Assembly (NCBI GenBank): GCA_965199245.1
Contig: CBDAQP010000001.1
Span: forward strand, 992,001 to 1,056,000
Direction: 5' to 3'
Source: Carbonatibacter sp965199245
GTDB taxonomy: Bacteria > Pseudomonadota > Alphaproteobacteria > Kiloniellales > Kiloniellaceae
Length of the DNA stretch: 64,000 nt
This document shows, one piece after another, positions 17,157-24,675 of the stretch. The notes beneath the pieces were generated by a model. It saw only the letters and a program-made list of their open reading frames with translations. It searched no databases and was not told the origin of the DNA. The position numbers and the translations under genes were made by a program. Numbering within the stretch: the first letter of the stretch is position 1; each line of letters opens with the position of its first letter.

Positions 17157-18591
17157 AGTTCGCGCTGAACAAAGCCTAAGTCATTGCTATTTCGAAGCGT
17201 TGGAAGCGTGGTGAAGTATTCGGTTTTGCCGTTTTCGTCGTCCTGATCACCGCATTGATGACCCGGACAAGCCAAAACGCGATGGCGTTCAGGATCAACC
17301 GCATGTTATGGCCAGCCGCCGCCAGCAAGGCGTTCATGGCGTCTCCAGTCTGGCCTTTCAGGAAGTTCCGATCAAGGCGGCCATCGGTTTTCATGTGTCC
17401 GATGGTAGCCTCGATGGCCGACCTTCGTTTGAGTTCGCGCTTCATCTGCGGGCTCAATCCGCGCGTGCGCCCTGACAGCATGACCGAGGCCTTGCCCTCG
17501 TCATTGTGGCCGCGATAGCCCCTGTCGACGTAGACCCGTTCCGGGTCGACTCCAGTCATCCGGGCGGCCTGGGCCACTGTATCAGCCAGAGTATGGCCAT
17601 CGCAGGGATTGCCCCGGAAACTTTTCGCCCAGACCTTCGCGGTTGGTGGTCGCAATCCCGATCCTGGCGCCAAACCCGTCAGGATTACGCGCCTTACCCC
17701 TGGCGATGCAGGCAACTTCCGGAGCGTGCAGGGCATAGAGCCTGTTCCTGTCCCCGGGCTGTTGCACCAGAAGACGCCAGGCCCAACAGTTTCGCGAACC
17801 GGGCCTCGAGGCCGGCGTTCCCGGAAATCTTACGGACAATATCGCGGAAAACCCGGCCCAGGAAGGTCTTGAGTTTCCTGAGCTCGCGGCGCATGCGCCG
17901 GAACTGTCTGGCATGGGCGTAACGCCCGGCCATAAGGGCAGCGTGTCTGGCCACACGGGTGTGGCTGCGGCGCAGGACAATGCCGTGCCGTTTGGCCTGA
18001 CGAACCAGGGCCTGCAACGCTTTCAGATACAGACGGCTGTCGGTGGGGTAAGCTATGGCCTTGGGCCACCGTAATCCGCTCGAAACTGCTGTCCTTGACT
18101 GCTCCCGCGTCAACCGCAACACCGACCGTCGCCGACAAAACCGCATGCCTTCGGGACCAACACGCCTGCGCCAGCGCGTCATCGTGCTGGAGTCAATCGG
18201 CAGGCGGTGCTGAAAAAAATCAAAACCGCAGAAATACGGCCAGTAGGGGTTCTCAACCCACCGCTCCACAACCTCATCAGGTCGTACATGTGTTTCAGAT
18301 CGTGAAGCCCGCAGACGCGTTGGTTTCGCAGGACGGCGGCCTGTCGTGCTTGCCAAAGGCCTCATCAAATGTGAACCAGGCCATCAAGTTGCTCAGGCGT
18401 ATCAGATTATGCTCCTTGTCGATGATCGAATCAAGGCGTTCGCGAAAGAGGTCGGCGTTGCTGCTTCTTGGGTTTCATGAAAATCTACCAGAAAACGAGG
18501 GGTGAAAGCGATCCTGCTGGCATTTTACAACATTCGATTCCCTCTGGGAATCCATATTATCTGCGGACTTCAGAGTTTTTCAGCGCGAACT
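17157..18591 (-). mobile_element. IS-D copy 1 (IS5-like family), transposase frameshifted
   Basis: 1435 bases bounded by inverted ends AGTTCGCGCTGAA (left) and TTCAGCGCGAACT (right), with CTTT on both sides. The reverse strand encodes an IS5-like DDE transposase in at least three frames: DLFRERLDSIIDKEHN, ERWVENPYWPYFCGFDFFQH, RYAHARQFRRMRRELRKLKT, PERVYVDRGYRGHNDEGKA and RRSAIEATIGHMKTDGRLDR. Frame changes near 18290 and 17700 make it a pseudogene. Its inverted sister is at 31639-32968. Confidence 0.85.
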
Positions 18592-18612
18592 CTTTATTTT
18601 ATGGAATTGGTA
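18592..18612. mobile_element. IS-B right-end fragment
   Basis: CTTTATTTTATGGAATTGG followed by TA is identical to the right end of IS-B copy 1 (22495-22515). It starts at the IS-D target CTTT; the rest of that IS-B copy lies at 32969-33844 beside the other IS-D. Confidence 0.85.
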
Positions 18613-19269
18613 TAAACCGGCGACCTAGCGCGTGATGTTGTGGCTCATCCTGATGCATATCAATATGAGTGTGCCCGTCGTTCTGGTGTGTCAGGGGATC
18701 AATCACGCCCTGCGCCGTTCGGGTGTGACCTAAAAAAAACGCTCACGCATCCAAAGAGGTGCGCGGGCGTGCCTTCCAGACGATGATAAAGATGTATGAG
18801 CACCGGGGTCGTCCCCTTGTTTATATCGATGAAAGCGGCTTTGCCCATGACATGCCCCGCACTCATGGCTCTGCATCAACAGGTCAACGTTGTGATGGCC
18901 TGTGCGATTGGCAGGCCAGGGGCCGAACCAATGCGATTGGTGCCCTGATCGGGAAAGCCCTGCTGACAGCCGGCCTGTTTCAGGCAAACGTCAATGCAGA
19001 TATTTTCACCGCATGGGTCAAACAGGATGTGCTGCCCCGGCTTCCTGAAAACCCTGTCATCGTCATGGATAACGCAACATTTCACAAGCACCGGGATACG
19101 CAGAATATCATCCAAAAAGCAGGGCATACCCTGCTCTTCCTGCCCCCTTATTCCCCTGACCTCAACCCCATCGAACAAAAATGGGTCCATCTCAAGGCCG
19201 TCAGAAAACAACTCTTTTGCTCCATTCAACAACTCTTCCAAAGTGAACCATTTTATATAGGATAGGCTA
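18613..19269 (+). mobile_element. IS-A copy 2 (IS630 family), frameshifted and 5'-truncated
   Basis: Encodes ARDVVAHPDAYQYECARRSG (end of the helix-turn-helix part), then after frame changes around an A8 run near 18732 the DDE part from 18759 to 19265: LVYIDESGFAHDMPRTHG, VIVMDNATFHKH and LPPYSPDLNPIEQKW. All three acidic residues are intact but the frame is broken before them. The left side is cut by an IS-B end; the right terminus is TTTTATATAGGATAGGCTATA. It may be a source of the truncated copies. Confidence 0.8.
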
Positions 19270-19764
19270 TATGGGGGACGCCCCCGAAGCTGCCTCGTCG
19301 CACAATTCACGCACAATCCAGATCTTGTGGGCCAGACAAGACCAGACCTCCGCCGTGGATGACCTGCTCTGTTTGTTGGTGCTGTGTCGTACGTAGAGAA
19401 CCTCCGGTTGCATGAGTCTTTGCCCCCCTTTTTGCGACCTCCTGGAGAATCGGGCTAATCCGGCGCAGTAGTCCGGCAATGTTAAACAATATCCGGATCT
19501 TTGCGAATCTTGCCTTTGTCGTCGTTCCCTGCCGTTCCGGGGGCAGGACATGAAGAGTGAATCACTTGCCCCCTGCGTGCATTGAGACGAGACTGGCCTA
19601 TTCGCATCAAAGATGCCCAGCCTGTGTGTCAAATTGCGTTTATCAATCTGCGCTTTGCCTTGTTTTGCGTGGTTGTGTATGTCTTATGGGGAGCGACACA
19701 AGGGATCAAAGCATCCAGGACACCTGTAGTCCAGCTGGATTGCGAGCAGAGAAAAGGGTGATTG
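19270..19764. other. About 490 bases with no recognisable gene
   Basis: Starts right after IS-A with TATGGGGGACGCCCCCGAA, a GC-rich palindrome also present (inverted) at 60826-60846, so probably the edge of a further mobile element. The reverse strand has a short leucine-rich frame (FNIAGLLRRISPILQEVAKR) near 19430-19490 that looks like a decayed coding remnant, but I cannot name it. The last 40 bases hold the ribosome-binding site AAAAGGG of the next gene. Confidence 0.5.
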
Positions 19765-20598
19765 ATGGGCGATCACAGCGACGACGCAAAGTTCGGACTA
19801 GCCGAGCGTGCATCTTGGGGAGATTTTCAACCCGTCATTCGCAATGGTGATCTTGGGTCTTTGAAAAACGAGCCGGAGTATGAATACGCAAAATCCGGAA
19901 ATGTGGATGCGGCAATCGATCTGGTTTTTCGTTTGATGACCGATGGTTTCCTGGAGAGTCTCTCAAACCGCATCAGTGATCAAACCCCTGTCCTCTTGCC
20001 TGTCCTTGCTGAGGAAGGAGCAGGGCGGAATAAAATCCCGCTTGCAATGGCGATTGTTCTTTCCAAAAAAATGGGATGGGAAATCAGCACATATATTTAT
20101 CAGAAGGAAAGAATTGGACGAACCGATTCAGGAGCCGACCATCGCCTCGCATTTAACCCCACCTTTAGAGGGCCAGTTCTTCGCGACAGAGCCTATATCA
20201 TTCTGGATGACACTCTTACTATGGGGGGAACGCTTGCCTCTCTCAGAGGCTTTATCGTTAATCGTGGCGGCAAGGCCGCCGCCGGGGCCGTGATGACGGC
20301 TCATGAAGGCGCATTAGACCTTGCTGTGAAACCAAAGATGTTGCAGGATATATGCCGTAAGCACGGTTCTGAAATGGATCAATTCTGGAGGAGCTTTTTT
20401 GGCTATGGCATCGATCAACTCACTCAAGGAGAGGCCGGACACCTCAAGGGTGCTGAAACTGTTGACGCCATCCGAAGGCGAATCGTTACTGCGCGATATG
20501 AGGGATTCCGCAGACTATATGGGCAAAAAGATCACACGCTTGATAGAGGAAGAGCAGCGACAGTCAGCGAAAGCCGGGAGTCAACGTTAATACCCTGA
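19765..20598 (+). CDS. PRPP-binding phosphoribosyltransferase, accessory-element type
   Basis: 277 aa. The PRPP loop YIILDDTLTMGGTLASLRGF is a clear type I phosphoribosyltransferase motif (two acidic residues followed by T-x-GGT). PVLAEEGAGRNKIPLAMAIV and the later FGYGIDQLTQGEAGHL, conserved in plasmid/integrative-element PRTases, support the assignment. ATG at 19765 with AAAAGGG 5 bases upstream; a TTG one codon earlier is possible. Substrate base unknown. The 3' third overlaps a second reading frame (next entry). Neighbours are all mobile-element or defence-like genes. Confidence 0.8.
   Translation: MGDHSDDAKFGLAERASWGDFQPVIRNGDLGSLKNEPEYEYAKSGNVDAAIDLVFRLMTDGFLESLSNRISDQTPVLLPVLAEEGAGRNKIPLAMAIVLSKKMGWEISTYIYQKERIGRTDSGADHRLAFNPTFRGPVLRDRAYIILDDTLTMGGTLASLRGFIVNRGGKAAAGAVMTAHEGALDLAVKPKMLQDICRKHGSEMDQFWRSFFGYGIDQLTQGEAGHLKGAETVDAIRRRIVTARYEGFRRLYGQKDHTLDRGRAATVSESRESTLIP
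20405..20590 (+). CDS. Small ORF overlapping the 3' end of the phosphoribosyltransferase gene
   Basis: 61-aa frame in the +1 frame relative to the PRTase, entirely inside its last 200 bases: starts MASINSLKERPDTSRVLKLL, continues TPSEGESLLRDMRDSADYM and ends QRQSAKAGSQR. It has a GGAGG box at 20388-20392, 12 bases before the ATG (6 before an upstream in-frame TTG). Composition is that of a real helical protein, with amphipathic helices and no rare residues. Downstream partners of this kind occur beside element-borne PRTases as far as I recall, but I cannot verify that here. Confidence 0.45.
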   Translation: MASINSLKERPDTSRVLKLLTPSEGESLLRDMRDSADYMGKKITRLIEEEQRQSAKAGSQR

Positions 20599-21040
20599 CG
20601 GTGGGGGTGTCCTTGCGCCGGTCTGTTGAATTTTCGCCACCCCATCCAAGGCCGGAGTCGCGCGTGATCTTTATGCACAAAGCGGGGCTTTTTCTGATGG
20701 CCTGTGCCTTTGGGCCTGTGTTGTGTCAGGGCCGCCCCTCAAGGCGTCCGGATTTGTTCCGGTGCCGATTTGCCGTCCCGTGAGCCAATGACCGGCCCGT
20801 TTGCACGGGGCTTGGGTTCAATGTGATATTCTCTCATCACCCTCGATATGAAAAAAACCAACCCCGCAACTGGATTTTTCTCATTTAATGTTTGACATCT
20901 TTTTTCGCCTCTGCTTTCCATCTTGCCAGAATTGTGTGGGTCGGCCTCGAATGGGTCGGCCTTTTTTTGTGCGGTGATACGTTTTACGTCGGGGTGGCCT
21001 GTGTTTTTTGGATAAACCTTTGAACAGGGTAGGTCTTGCG
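20599..21040. other. Non-coding stretch with a possible terminator
   Basis: About 440 bases without a convincing gene. Two copies of GGGTCGGCCT in direct orientation lie at about 20939-20961, followed by seven Ts (20962-20968). A short GGCC/GGCC hairpin before the T run could act as a terminator ahead of the exported-protein gene. Nothing else recognised. Confidence 0.4.
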
Positions 21041-21370
21041 ATGTGTCGTTTTTCTTCCAAATCATCTTTGTTGGCTGGTGTGTCTGCTGTTGTTCTGGCG
21101 GTAAGCGTTGGCTCTGGTGCCTTTGCTCAGGCAGTGGATTACACGCATTCAACAGGCAATAATATCTGGGCCGATGGTACAGCGAGAAACGCAAACAACA
21201 CCTCCAGCACGGATATGGCGGAAGCAAGAGATGGTGATAATCTCACACTGTCTGTCGTTCGCGTTTCTATTACTTCTTCCTCTCGCTCTGGTGTTTCTAT
21301 TGGGCAATTGCGCAGTGGAGCAAGTGGGGCAGGGGAGATTACCATGTATGGAACTTGCTCCTCTCCCTGA
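21041..21370 (+). pseudogene. Exported (autotransporter/surface-like) protein, N-terminal fragment
   Basis: Begins with a clear signal peptide (MCRFSSKSSLLAGVSAVVLA then VSVGSGAFAQ, cleavage after FAQ). It continues with about 65 Ser/Thr/Asn/Gly-rich residues such as NNIWADGTARNANNTSS, typical of the passenger part of large surface proteins. Native sequence ends near 21355 where an IS-E end (TGCTCCTCTCCC) begins; the stop at 21370 is inside that remnant. The rest of the gene is not in the window. An upstream TTG at 21008 is less likely. Confidence 0.6.
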
Positions 21371-21389
21371 ATCTTGATCCATTGATAAT
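21356..21389. mobile_element. IS-E left-end fragment
   Basis: TGCTCCTCTCCCTGAATCTT...CATTGATAA matches the left end of the fuller IS-E at 59388-59421 with two or three differences. It is cut after 34 bases by IS-B insertion at TA. Confidence 0.75.
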
Positions 21390-21390
21390 A

Positions 21391-22513
21391 CCAATTCCTG
21401 AAAGTTAGAACCCATGGGCCCATTTTCTGTATCCAATGGATCTGATTTTCGATGGTCTTTCGGTGAGGTTGTTCCATGCGTCACAACAGAGGGAAACGAT
21501 CTGGTCCTGATTGTCAAAGACGCGGTTTGACAGCCGGTTTTGTCGCAAATATTGCCAGACATTTTCGACCGGGGCCGGGCTGCGTGGCGGCAACGGCAAC
21601 AGGGTGATATTGTCCGGGATATCCAGTGTGCCGGTGGTGTGCCAGCCCGCCTGATCCAGAATGATGAGGGCATGTGAACCGGCTGTGATGATATTTCTTC
21701 CAGATGCCCTTGCATCCCGCAGGTATTGCACTGCGGCAGGACAAGCGCGGCCACCCCGGGCGGGGCAGATCGCCCCGAATATCCAGGCGGATTTTGTGCG
21801 CTGGCCTTTTGGTGCCACAGGCCTTGTCCCTCGTTTGGCCCACCGCCGGGTGATATTGTTCTTCTGGCCAACACGCGCCTCATCCTGCCACCAGATGTCC
21901 AGCGGGACATTTCGCCCTGTTCTTTCCCGGATACGGGCTATTACGGCGGGGAAGTTTTTTTTAAATGCGTCAATCTCATGCACGTTCTGGCCATGATGAC
22001 GCGGTCGGGCCGTCAATGTCCTGTATCCATGTTTGCGCAAGGTGGCACTGAGGCAACTTTCGCTGATGCCGAGGCGATAGTCCTCCCATAGCCACTGCGC
22101 CAGATCCGGAAGTCGCCAGCGCACCATCGATAGCAGGCCATGGCCCTGTTTCAACGCGGGCAATCAGGGCAGCAAGCCGGGCCTCATTCAACCTGGCCGG
22201 TCGCCCGCTCCTCGACCGCTGCAAAAGACCGTCCGGACCTTCTGCATTGAAACGCAACACCCAATCACGAACAATTTGACGACCAACGCCGCGCGGCTTC
22301 ACTGCGACTGCCGCCATCAGAGATGACCGCAAGGGCAGGCAAGCGGCGCGTCCGGTTCGAATCTGTCGAGAAGGCGGCGAAGACGGGATGCGTCATCATC
22401 CTGACGCAGGGGAAGGGGCTGACCCATGACAAATCTCCAAAACTGTGTCCTTCCTTGAATCACAGAATCTGCTCACGCGCCAGGCCCAGAGAGTCTTTAT
22501 TTTATGGAATTGG
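21391..22513 (-). mobile_element. IS-B copy 1 (IS630 family), transposase in broken frames
   Basis: 1123 bases with ends CCAATTCC and GGAATTGG, flanked by TA. The reverse strand starts MGQPLPLRQDDDASRLRRLL, continues GVGRQIVRDWVLRFNAEGPD in a second frame, and has the DDE part in a third: WWQDEARVGQKNNITRRWAK, ALIILDQAGWHTTG and LPPRSPAPVENVWQYL. The frame changes near 22340 and 22110 make it defective. It is the most complete IS-B copy here. Confidence 0.85.
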
Positions 22514-22718
22514 TATAACCCGTTGACAGGACAGGTGGCTGTCAGGAAGTTTTTTGTCAAAAATGTAAAAAGAGCAGATGAAAAGGGCGATGGATTGACG
22601 CTCGTTGCGGAATCATCAAGGGGTGTTTTTGTGGGCTGGACCTTTATCCCGATGAAAAAGGCAAAGGACGTGAACAAAAACCGGTGGGGTCTTTTGACCT
22701 GGACCCGCCCGCAAGAGG

Positions 22719-22877
22719 AAAAACAAGACACTCCCGAAATCTCAATCCAGAGACTTCGGGGGGCTTTTGTACCGCATCACCCGGTGCCTGATGTACGACC
22801 CCACAAGACATTATCGCGGACACCCACGATGCCTTTCTTCGAGTGTTCAGTCTGGCGCGGCCTGTTTTCAAAGTCAA
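22719..22877 (-). ncRNA. Putative structured small RNA, copy C
   Basis: Reverse-strand TTGACT at 22872-22877 preceded by the same upstream block as copy B. The main hairpin is GAAAGGCAT-CGTG-ggtgtc-CGCG-ata-ATGTCTTGT. The second hairpin is CATCA-9 nt-TGATG where copy A has CGCCA/TGGCG, i.e. two paired changes. It ends in a hairpin followed by TGTCTTGTTTTT. It converges on fragment F4, as copies A and B do on F2 and F3. Confidence 0.58.
22733..22760. terminator. Bidirectional terminator of RNA copy C / fragment F4
   Basis: CCCGAAATCTC pairs with GAGACTTCGGG (one mismatch) around a 6-nt loop. CTTGTTTTT follows on the - strand, and CTTTTG on the + strand. Confidence 0.7.
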
Positions 22878-23005
22878 TCCCCTTTTCCCGGGTTTTTTTG
22901 CCCTTTTTGTCCGGCGGGATGAGTGTGGGGGTGTGCCCTGTTTGAAAATCCCGCCGTCAAAGGGGTCTTACAGGGGTAAAAAAGAGAGAGGGAGCAACAG
23001 GAGGC

Positions 23006-23085
23006 TTGACTGCACACCCGCATCCGCGCGATATTATCTCTCGAAGCAAGGTGTCGCGAGTGTTTGCGTCAACACATCGCAGGCC
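23006..23085 (+). promoter_or_regulatory. Small-RNA copy D / promoter region in front of the HrgA-like gene
   Basis: TTGACT at 23006-23011 and TATTAT at 23032-23037 (20-base spacing, slightly long), followed by the RNA motif GCAAGGTGT-CGCG-agtgtt-TGCG. The 3' arm (ACACATCGC) only partly pairs, and no terminator follows. The transcript would run directly into the gene at 23123. This copy therefore looks like a promoter/leader derived from the RNA unit. Confidence 0.5.
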
Positions 23086-23122
23086 GCAAATGAGGTGACG
23101 AAGAAACCGGAGTGATTAAATC

Positions 23123-24094
23123 ATGGGACTAAAATTGGCGGATAAAGTTGTTGAATTTTTACAGAAAAAGCCGGAGTCAAAATTTACTGCTCAGCAAATC
23201 GCTGATTGGATACTTGAAAAATACCCAGATGAATGTCGCCAAAAACAAGAGCGTTCAACAGCTACCGTTAATCCGCTCGGTAACAAAGCGGCATTGCGGC
23301 AGCAAATCACTGCTGAAATTGGTTCACAACGCCCGCAACTGCAGAAGAAGCATCATAAAGTTAAAACTACAGAAGGTCGCCCTCGAAAATATTACTTCAC
23401 CGAATTAACTGACAGTGCCGAAATTGACCGCGCAGAAAACAAAGGCACCACAAAAACCGACGGTCACTCTGTCAAAGAACACGACCTCTATCCCGTCTTG
23501 TCCAAATTTTTGTGGTCAAAAAAAATCTATAGCAAGCGCATTGATGAAAAGCGTTCGGGCAATACACAGGGGCCGGGCGGAAATAAATGGCTTTATCCCG
23601 ATCTGGTCGGACTAGAAAATCTCAGCAGTGATTGGCACGACGAAATTAAAGAATGCGCTCAACAACACGGCGGCAAAAAAACCAAACTCTGGTCGTTTGA
23701 GGTCAAGAGTTTAATCAATCGTTCCAACCTGCGCCAAGCCTTTTTTCAGGCTGTGAGCAACTCCACCTGGGCGAACTTTGGCTATTTGGTGGCGGGCGAG
23801 ATTACAGGCGACGGCGACACGCGCGGCGACACGATCAAAGAACTTCGGATACTTTCCAGCCTTCATGGCATTGGATTTATACTGCTGGACGCTAAGGACC
23901 CTTCAGAGAGCCAAATCATGATTCCTGCAAAAGAGCGCATTGAAATTGATTGGGATACGGTAAGCAGGCTGACAGAAGAAAACTATAACTTTCGCGAAAA
24001 TTATATTAAGCTGACCCGCCAATTTTATCAGACAGGCGAGATACGCGAGTCTGATTGGGACGGTTGTAAAGATCTTGACGAACACCAAAAGTAA
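23123..24094 (+). CDS. HrgA-like protein: winged-helix plus PD-(D/E)xK nuclease domain
   Basis: 323 aa. Residues 1-95 form a HARE-type winged helix (LADKVVEFLQKKPESKFTAQ, QIADWILEKYPDE). Then a basic linker, and from about residue 118 a restriction-endonuclease-like domain: LYPVLSKFLWSK, WLYPDLVGLE (Asp), LWSFEVKSLINRSNLRQAFF (E-x-K) and a Gln-rich helix. This is the layout of HrgA/COG2958 proteins found in restriction-modification and defence islands. Codon use is visibly more A-rich than the core genes around, suggesting transfer. GGAG lies 11 bases before the ATG. No methyltransferase is adjacent. Confidence 0.72.
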   Translation: MGLKLADKVVEFLQKKPESKFTAQQIADWILEKYPDECRQKQERSTATVNPLGNKAALRQQITAEIGSQRPQLQKKHHKVKTTEGRPRKYYFTELTDSAEIDRAENKGTTKTDGHSVKEHDLYPVLSKFLWSKKIYSKRIDEKRSGNTQGPGGNKWLYPDLVGLENLSSDWHDEIKECAQQHGGKKTKLWSFEVKSLINRSNLRQAFFQAVSNSTWANFGYLVAGEITGDGDTRGDTIKELRILSSLHGIGFILLDAKDPSESQIMIPAKERIEIDWDTVSRLTEENYNFRENYIKLTRQFYQTGEIRESDWDGCKDLDEHQK

Positions 24095-24177
24095 CGACCC
24101 CAAAATATGATGCCTTATGTGAGAGCAGAAGGGCCTTCTGGTCTCCGGTTGCCGGATGAATAACACCTGTTATAGGA

Positions 24178-24607
24178 GAGCGGCAGAACAAGCGCGGTCA
24201 CCCCGGGCGGGGCAGATCGCCCCGAATATCCAGACGGATTTTGTGCGCCGGTCTTTTTTTGCCGCAGTGTGAGACCTGCGGGATGCAGGGGCACCTCGAA
24301 GAGATATCGTCACAGCCGGTTCACATGCTGTCATCATCTTTGACAAGGCGGGCTGGCACACCACCGGCACACTGGATATCCCGGACAATATCACCCTGTT
24401 GCCGTTGCCGCCACGCAGCCCGGCCCCGGTCGAAAATGTCTGGCAATATTTGCGACAAAACCGGCTGTCAAACCGGGTCTTTGACAATCAGGACCAGATC
24501 GTTTCCCTCTGTTGTGACGCATGGAATAATCTCACCGAAAGACCATGGAAAATCATGTCCATTGGATACAGAAAATGGGCCCATGAGTTCTGACTTTCAG
24601 GAAATGG
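24178..24607 (+). mobile_element. IS-B copy 3, internally rearranged fragment
   Basis: From about 24262 to 24607 it reads forward as the IS-B 3' part (AAVIIFDKAGWHTTG-like, LPPRSPAPVENVWQYLRQNR) and ends GGAAATGG-TA. The first 80 bases (24178-24260) match the preceding part of IS-B but in the opposite orientation. The switch lies at a near-palindrome CTGCCGCAG. No coding capacity remains. Confidence 0.75.
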
Positions 24608-24610
24608 TAT

Positions 24611-24675
24611 TACTGCGGAAATCTGATGAATACGTCATCCATAAAGTATAATCAAACTATATAATGGATTGGCTA
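24611..24675. mobile_element. IS-A left-end remnant at the 3' end of the AddA-like gene
   Basis: TACTGCGGAAATCTGATGAA...GGATTGGCTATA matches 15193-15257 and 56542-56606. It overlaps the last codons and the stop of the AddA-like gene. Confidence 0.8.

Larger units (their letters stand above)
22517..22945 (+). pseudogene. PBECR2-type nuclease fragment F4, fused to IS-B and lacking its stop
   Basis: Starts NPLTGQVAVRKFFVKNVKRA, then GVFVGWTFIPMKKAKDVNKN and WGLLTWTRPQEEK, near-identical to F2. The residues before NPLTG are replaced by the IS-B end, which happens to supply an open frame from an ATG at 22445. The stop present in F2 has been lost (GAATAA changed to GAAAAA), so the frame runs on through the terminator and antisense to RNA copy C until 22945. 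The nuclease N-terminal half is missing. Confidence 0.6.

Noticed and set aside
18725..18760. A8 run in IS-A as a programmed frameshift site
   Set aside because: More than one frame change is needed here and a tyrosine codon seems to have lost a base (ACCTAAAAA), so decay is likelier than programmed shifting in this copy.
20934..20961. Direct repeats GGGTCGGCCT as attachment-site duplicates
   Set aside because: They are adjacent, not bordering an element, and no integrase gene is present in the window.
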